DNA from: Fictibacillus sp. b24
GTDB taxonomy: Bacteria > Bacillota > Bacilli > Bacillales > Fictibacillaceae
NCBI RefSeq assembly: GCF_030348825.1
Contig: NZ_JAUCES010000005.1
Coordinates: 2,914,001 to 2,978,000 of the forward strand
Direction of reading: 5' to 3'
Length of the DNA: 64,000 bases
Shown: one piece after another, positions 57,400 through 64,000 of the stretch
Position numbering within the stretch: position 1 is the first letter of the stretch
How the letters are laid out: every line of letters starts with the position of its first letter
Position numbers and translations under genes: made by a program
The notes under the pieces: generated by a model
Seen by the model: only the letters and a program-made list of their open reading frames with translations
Database searches by the model: none
What the model was told of the DNA's origin: nothing

Positions 57400-59000
57400 T
57401 TCACCCTCTGCACTAAAACTTTAACGCGTGCTTCTAGTTCACGGACACTGAAAGGTTTTGTTAAATAATCGTCTGCACCTAGGTTAAGTGCGCGTACGAT
57501 ATCGCCTTCCGCCTTTCGAGCGGTTAGCATTAGAATCGTATATCGGCTGCTGTCTGGATATTGACGCAGCTTTGTAAGAATTTCGATACCATCCATCTTC
57601 GGCAAAACGCCATCGAGTATGATCAAGTACTCGTCGTTGGTGTGATGCCACTCATCTTCAAAGAATGAAACACCATCTTGATACGTATATACCTCAAGTT
57701 CATACTTCTCTACTTCGAGCTCTTTAAAGAAACTCTCTAGCATTTTACGGATCACTTCAGAATCATCGATGATCGCAACTTTAAGCCGGCGTTTTTTCTC
57801 CGTTTGTTCAATTGCAGTTTCTACTCTGCCACGACCGTTTTCTTTTGCTGCATATAGAGCGCTGTCGGCAGTTCTTACCGCTTCCGATAAAGAAATGGGG
57901 CTGCTGACCTCATAAACACCTGCCGAAAACGATACGAAGAAGGAATGTTCTTGAAAAGTAAATACGTTTTGACTTAATTTTTCTAACAATCGACAAGCCG
58001 TATCTTTCGCTTCCATAAGTTTTGTATAAGGCATGAGGACTAGAAATTCCTCTCCACCGTATCTGACAACCACATCCTGACCTCGAAGGTTTGACTGTAC
58101 AAAATCTGCAAATTTCACCAACACGTGATCACCCGCAGTATGACCATATGTATCATTGATTTTCTTAAAAAAATCGATATCGATCATGATGAGCGAAAAA
58201 CTTTCTTTGTGCCTTGTATGTTCAGAAGAGATTCTTTGATACACATCATTTAGAAATTTCCGATTATAAACTTTCGTCAGCTCATCTTTCATAAGAGACT
58301 CTTTTACGCTTTTACTTCTCTTCAACTGCCGCTCTATTCTGGCAGCGAACTCGTCCCATTCCATTGTCTTTTCCATAAAATCGTCAGCACCAAGTTTATA
58401 AGCTTCAATACGTTGTGCTTTATCGTTAGACGAGCTGATGACGATCACGGGTATTAACTCATGAGCAAGCGTTTCTCTCACTTGTCTGATCAGTTCATCA
58501 CCACCGAACTCAGTAGAATTACTCACAATCATACAATCGGGATGTAAGTCATAAAACATCGACAGTGCTTTTTCAATCGTCGGTGAAACGACAACCGCCC
58601 AGCCGTTGTTCTCTAATTTTTCTTTACTATGAATCAGATAGGGAATGTCTTGATCAACAATTAAAAGAAGAGGCTTATTTTGTTCTGAAAGCGGAGTATG
58701 TTCAGTAGGTACGGTTAAGACCTTACTCGGAGCAAACAAGTTCGTAACAGGACTCAAAAAGTGAACAGCATCATCAGAACTCCAGCTTTTTTGTTCCGCT
58801 TCATTTATTTTGTTCATCAATTGAGCAGCTGCGTTCGATATCTCTTGAAGAGAGATCGTACCCGCCGTCCCTGTGATCGTATGCAAGAATTGATGAAGCT
58901 CCTCGTTTGTTACGATGCTCTGCGCCTGTTTCCATTCATGTATTTGTTGCTTGATCTTTTTTTCAAGCATTAACTGATATTTTGATAATTTGGAATCCAT
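57396..59000 (-). CDS. Diguanylate cyclase with Hpt, degenerate REC, GGDEF and REC domains
   Basis: The protein is 534 aa. Residues about 10-90 form an Hpt-like helical domain with candidate phospho-His in LHTITGTAGTI. A first receiver (about 110-230) lacks the acceptor Asp (MIVSNSTEF). The GGDEF domain (about 240-400) has the active A-site YGGEEFLVLM and an RGQD inhibitory I-site five residues upstream. A second receiver (about 405-530) is complete: IIDDSEV, LIILDGVLPKMDG, LTARK, TKPF. It should make c-di-GMP under phosphorelay control with product feedback. First gene of the six-gene operon; the ATG follows AGGGAG. Confidence 0.93.
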   Translation of the reverse strand: MDSKLSKYQLMLEKKIKQQIHEWKQAQSIVTNEELHQFLHTITGTAGTISLQEISNAAAQLMNKINEAEQKSWSSDDAVHFLSPVTNLFAPSKVLTVPTEHTPLSEQNKPLLLIVDQDIPYLIHSKEKLENNGWAVVVSPTIEKALSMFYDLHPDCMIVSNSTEFGGDELIRQVRETLAHELIPVIVISSSNDKAQRIEAYKLGADDFMEKTMEWDEFAARIERQLKRSKSVKESLMKDELTKVYNRKFLNDVYQRISSEHTRHKESFSLIMIDIDFFKKINDTYGHTAGDHVLVKFADFVQSNLRGQDVVVRYGGEEFLVLMPYTKLMEAKDTACRLLEKLSQNVFTFQEHSFFVSFSAGVYEVSSPISLSEAVRTADSALYAAKENGRGRVETAIEQTEKKRRLKVAIIDDSEVIRKMLESFFKELEVEKYELEVYTYQDGVSFFEDEWHHTNDEYLIILDGVLPKMDGIEILTKLRQYPDSSRYTILMLTARKAEGDIVRALNLGADDYLTKPFSVRELEARVKVLVQRVK

Positions 59001-59391
59001 ATAAAAACTCCCTACAAAGGTGTTAGATGATACTTATTTATAATAATTTTAATTTATGTCGGTGACTAGTGATTTCGTACAGATTTTCAAAAAAGTTCCT
59101 TTTCTCCCACTATACCTTTACATCAAAAGAACTTTTAAACAAAACCATGTCATATTCATGGATTGTCCTTGTTCTTTTGTCTTACATCACAGGCATTCAT
59201 GATATGAATTAGGAAAAAGGGTGGTGTTATATAGGGATTGCTTAAGTAAAACTAGCGTCTAAATACCTGCATTCCTGGTCTGTTTTAGTAGATAGTGGAT
59301 GAATTGAAAATTGATAAGACTTTCCTCTTCTTTTCACTGCAACGAACCGTTATTCTTAAGAAAGAGATTATAGGGGATGGGGTTGAAAATC
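59001..59391. other. Intergenic region between divergent operon and desulfidase genes
   Basis: No convincing gene. It must hold the promoters of the six-gene minus-strand operon and the plus-strand enzyme. One weak AT-rich hairpin (AAAAGTTC at 59091-59098 with GAACTTTT at 59129-59136, extended by TTTT/AAAA with a bulge) is followed on the minus strand by T residues about 90 nt before the cyclase gene and could be a weak attenuator. I saw no c-di-GMP riboswitch pattern. Confidence 0.4.
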
Positions 59392-60672
59392 ATGATAACG
59401 GAAAAGATATACGACCTTTTGGAAAAAGAACTCGTTGTGGCGCTCGGCTGTACAGAGCCAGTTGCGATCGCACTTGCTTCTGCAACTGCTAAACAATACA
59501 TTGGTGGTGAAGTAACTGGGATCTCAGTAAAAGCGAGCGGAAACGTAATAAAGAATGCTTTATCTGTAGGTATTCCCGGCATGAATCATACCGGAATCGA
59601 TTTTACAGCCGCTCTTGGTGTGATTGCAGGCGACCCGGCGAAAGAGTTACGCGTACTGGAAGGCGTGACGAAGAAAGAGGAAGATTACGCTGTGGCGCTT
59701 GTCCAGGGAGGTATTGTATCGGTTTCAACAGCTGCAGGAACTGAAAAATTATATATAGAAGTTGAACTGAAATCATCGTCCGATCAAGTTGTTGTAATCA
59801 TATCAGGCGATCATACAAATGTAAGCTACATTTCTCATAACGGGCAGGTACTGGTTGATCAATCAAAACAAAGTCCCTCTTCTACGACAACCAAAGATTC
59901 TTTTCCTGAGCTATCCATTGAAGACTTATATGACTTTATCATCGCCGTTCCTCTATACCGATTGGATCTTGTTAAAAGAAGCGTGGAGTTAAACCGAGCG
60001 ATTTGTGAAGAAGGCCTTGCTAACGAATATGGATTAAAAGTCGGAAAAACACTATACGATCAAACAAAAAAAGGCATTCTCTCCGACGATATTGCCACGT
60101 ATAGCATGGCTCTGTCAGCTGCTGGTTCTGACGCGAGAATGGCTGGCTCCACGATGCCTGTAATGGCGAACTCCGGCAGCGGTAATCAAGGGATTGCTGT
60201 TACCATGCCTGTTGTAGCGGCTGCTGAAAAATTAGGTGCAACAGAAGAAAAAATGTTGCGCGCTGTGACCTTAAGTCATCTTTTATCGATCTATATGAAG
60301 TCAAAATTCGGACGATTATCTGCGCTTTGTGGCGTGACAGTTGCGGGTGCGAGTGCCTCAGCTGCCATCACCTACTTGCTGGATGATAACCTAGATAAAA
60401 TGAAAGCTGCGATTCAAAACACGTTAGGCAATGTGAGTGGAATGGTGTGTGACGGAGCGAAAGCTGGCTGCGCCATGAAGGTGGCGACATGTTCGAGCGC
60501 TGCCGTTCAATCCGCTATCCTTGCGTCAAACGGGTTATGTATTCCATCCACGAACGGTTTTATCGAAGAAGATGTGGAACAGACGATTGAGAACTTCTGC
60601 AGGCTTGGGAATGAAACTTCGAGTACAACGGATTCTGTGCTGTTAGATATGATGGTGAACAAACAGCGCTAA
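59392..60672 (+). CDS. L-cysteine desulfidase / L-serine dehydratase alpha-like protein (UPF0597, CyuA/YhaM-type)
   Basis: The protein is 426 aa from the ATG at 59392; another ATG lies at 59377. The sequence shows the UPF0597 pattern: ELVVALGCTEPVAIALASA at the start, VKASGNVIKNALSVGIPG, SGSGNQGIAVTMPVVAAAEK, and the Cys-rich end GMVCDGAKAGCAMKVATCSS that would hold a 4Fe-4S cluster. The family breaks L-cysteine to pyruvate, ammonia and sulfide, or deaminates L-serine. It stands alone and ends close to a repeat array. Confidence 0.9.
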   Translation: MITEKIYDLLEKELVVALGCTEPVAIALASATAKQYIGGEVTGISVKASGNVIKNALSVGIPGMNHTGIDFTAALGVIAGDPAKELRVLEGVTKKEEDYAVALVQGGIVSVSTAAGTEKLYIEVELKSSSDQVVVIISGDHTNVSYISHNGQVLVDQSKQSPSSTTTKDSFPELSIEDLYDFIIAVPLYRLDLVKRSVELNRAICEEGLANEYGLKVGKTLYDQTKKGILSDDIATYSMALSAAGSDARMAGSTMPVMANSGSGNQGIAVTMPVVAAAEKLGATEEKMLRAVTLSHLLSIYMKSKFGRLSALCGVTVAGASASAAITYLLDDNLDKMKAAIQNTLGNVSGMVCDGAKAGCAMKVATCSSAAVQSAILASNGLCIPSTNGFIEEDVEQTIENFCRLGNETSSTTDSVLLDMMVNKQR

Positions 60673-60693
60673 AAATTTGAAATAAAGTGAAAA

Positions 60694-60798
60694 ATCAACA
60701 CAAAGTAGTATGATATCAACAATATCTTGTAGGATATCAACTTAAATTTGTCGGATATCAACAAACTTAGAACATATATCAACAATCGGAAAAAAAAG
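60694..60798. repeat. 21-nt periodic array E, five units (core GATATCAACAA)
   Basis: Units begin at 60694, 60715, 60736, 60757 and 60778, exactly 21 nt apart. Each starts ATCAAC, usually preceded by GGAT, TGAT or ATAT; the middle of the unit differs. It starts 21 nt after the desulfidase gene stop and runs into the efflux gene terminator, in the space between convergent genes. Confidence 0.93.
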
Positions 60799-60826
60799 AG
60801 CTGATCATCGCGATCAGCTCTTTCTC
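60795..60826 (-). terminator. Terminator of the efflux operon
   Basis: AAAGAGCTGATC / GATCAGCTCTTT perfect arms around ATCGC, then a run of T on the minus strand. Also T-rich on the plus side. Confidence 0.9.
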
Positions 60827-60829
60827 ATT

Positions 60830-63339
<2,510 letters not shown>

Positions 63340-63349
63340 CCTTCACCTC

Positions 63350-63412
63350 TTTGACCGACTAGTCATTCAATAACATACGCTAGTATACTCCGTTTATGAC
63401 CAGTCAGTCAAA
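63350..63412. promoter_or_regulatory. Promoter and paired TetR operators of the efflux operon
   Basis: A 17-mer TTTGACCGACTAGTCAT (63350-63366) and its inverted relative (63396-63412, reading TTTGACTGACTGGTCAT on the minus strand) differ at two positions. The second covers the -35 TTGACT (63406-63411) of a promoter with TATACT (63382-63387) at 18 nt. TGACNGACTNGTCA-like words are typical TetR operators. Confidence 0.8.
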
Positions 63413-63493
63413 CAAAATTTTTATACCTTCACCACTTGGAATATGTGCTAAAATTATCCATATATAGAAATGAACTAGAGGAGTTCAGAATAC

Positions 63494-64000
63494 GTGAAAC
63501 AATTACATGTAATTGGTGAAGGAAGTACTGCGCAGATCGTCGCCCTTTCACCCGAAAAAGTGGCAAAACTCTTTTATGATCACGTACCAGATCATGCTAT
63601 TGAACATGAATACATGATCGGTAAAAGGATCAGCGACACAGGACTTCCGGTACCTTTTGTATATCAAATCGAACATATCATAGAAAAAAGAGCGCTCATT
63701 TATGAAAGAATTAATGGTTTTACAATGACGAGTTACTTCGGCAGTCACCCCTGGCAGGCCATACACCTTATGAGACGAATGGCAAAACTTCAAGTAGGTG
63801 TTCATGAAAAAAAGCTTTCTTCCCTACCCGTTCAACGAGAGGTTTTATTAAGAAAGATTGAATCTGTTCATGAACTGAATAACGATGATAAAAGAAAAAT
63901 ATATCAGCACCTAGAAAAACTGCCCGATGGTGAATCTTTATGTCACGGTGATTTTCATCCAGACAATATCCTGCTCCCTAAAAAAGGCCCTATCATAATC
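63494..64000 (+). CDS. Aminoglycoside phosphotransferase (APH) family protein, partial
   Basis: The frame from the GTG at 63494 (GAGGAG 10 nt upstream) is open to the right edge, 169 codons. It begins VKQLHVIGEGSTAQIVALSP, a kinase glycine-loop-like start, and contains the catalytic loop CHGDFHPDNILLP of the APH/choline-kinase fold. The DFG-like metal site lies beyond the edge. Chromosomal members phosphorylate small alcohols such as choline or sugars; antibiotic resistance is not implied. Divergent from the TetR-efflux operon. Confidence 0.88.
   Translation, partial: MKQLHVIGEGSTAQIVALSPEKVAKLFYDHVPDHAIEHEYMIGKRISDTGLPVPFVYQIEHIIEKRALIYERINGFTMTSYFGSHPWQAIHLMRRMAKLQVGVHEKKLSSLPVQREVLLRKIESVHELNNDDKRKIYQHLEKLPDGESLCHGDFHPDNILLPKKGPIII

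Noticed and set aside
59001-59391. c-di-GMP riboswitch upstream of the cyclase operon or desulfidase gene
   Set aside because: No GEMM-type conserved sequence or paired architecture could be found on either strand.
60694-60798. Periodic arrays as CRISPR
   Set aside because: Units are only 21 nt in total, the conserved part is 7-13 nt, spacers are 8-14 nt, and no cas genes are present.
63548-63805. 85-codon open frame on the minus strand
   Set aside because: It is antisense to the phosphotransferase-like gene, with no start signal.
63494-64000. Aminoglycoside resistance gene
   Set aside because: The kinase fold is clear, but chromosomal APH-like proteins mostly act on other small molecules, and the gene is incomplete here.

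Overview
The window looks like chromosomal DNA of a low-GC, Gram-positive, spore-former-type bacterium of the family Bacillaceae (Bacillus/Fictibacillus-like). The evidence is strong GGAGG-type ribosome binding sites, frequent TTG/GTG starts, a T-box leader, a SigB-type promoter, an M4 bacillolysin, YrrS, and a dctB/dctS/dctR/dctP set arranged much as in Bacillus. I saw no rRNA, tRNA, insertion sequence, CRISPR array or prophage; genus-level placement is only a guess.

Layout. 0-4 kb: 5' part of a dnaN-like sliding clamp gene away from dnaA, an AraC regulator, a 21-nt repeat array and a secreted neutral protease. 3.7-7.3 kb: a four-gene operon (FAD oxidoreductase, ECF41 sigma factor, GNAT, HAD phosphatase) behind an ECF41-type promoter, then a SigB-type universal stress gene. 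7.8-15 kb: polysaccharide deacetylase, methyltransferase, YrrS, polyamine-type acetyltransferase, OFA transporter, a sigma region-2-only protein, a holin-like protein and a nitronate monooxygenase. 15-20 kb: the C4-dicarboxylate module dctP-dctR-dctS with divergent dctB. 20-28 kb: HxlR/CWC pair, secreted nuclease, a MraY paralogue, peroxiredoxin, serine hydrolase. 27.5-32.5 kb: formate dehydrogenase locus (fdhD, DUF2294 gene, fdhF, DUF1641 gene), with an intrinsic terminator in the fdhF leader. 32.6-34.6 kb: class I lysyl-tRNA synthetase under a T-box. 35-47 kb: HIT, DHFR-like, amidohydrolase, a 1039-residue GNAT fusion, an ECF-PadR-FtsW-like operon, SMP-30 protein, HAD, chemoreceptor and GNATs. 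48.5-59 kb: a tightly overlapping six-gene operon joining a diguanylate cyclase, a HEAT-like membrane protein, a processive glycosyltransferase, a membrane-anchored glycosidase-like protein, a response regulator and a hybrid kinase. 59-64 kb: cysteine desulfidase/serine dehydratase-like enzyme, a TetR-controlled DHA2 efflux pump and the 5' part of an aminoglycoside phosphotransferase-like gene.

The two strongest leads are these. (1) Five intergenic arrays of a 20-21-nt period lie beside gene 3' ends at about 1.7, 13.8, 22.6, 32.6 and 60.7 kb. They carry four different core words on one shared skeleton, WTNNACRW, whose variable dinucleotide (CC, GG, CA or TC) is almost uniform within each array. 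(2) The 48.5-59 kb operon looks like a signal-controlled surface-polysaccharide machine that carries its own c-di-GMP synthase and phosphorelay parts.

Other regulatory structures worth attention are a near-ideal ECF41 promoter, paired TetR operators over the efflux promoter, a hairpin that would mask a ribosome binding site, a 41-bp palindrome before dctP, and a 25-codon ORF followed by two terminators.
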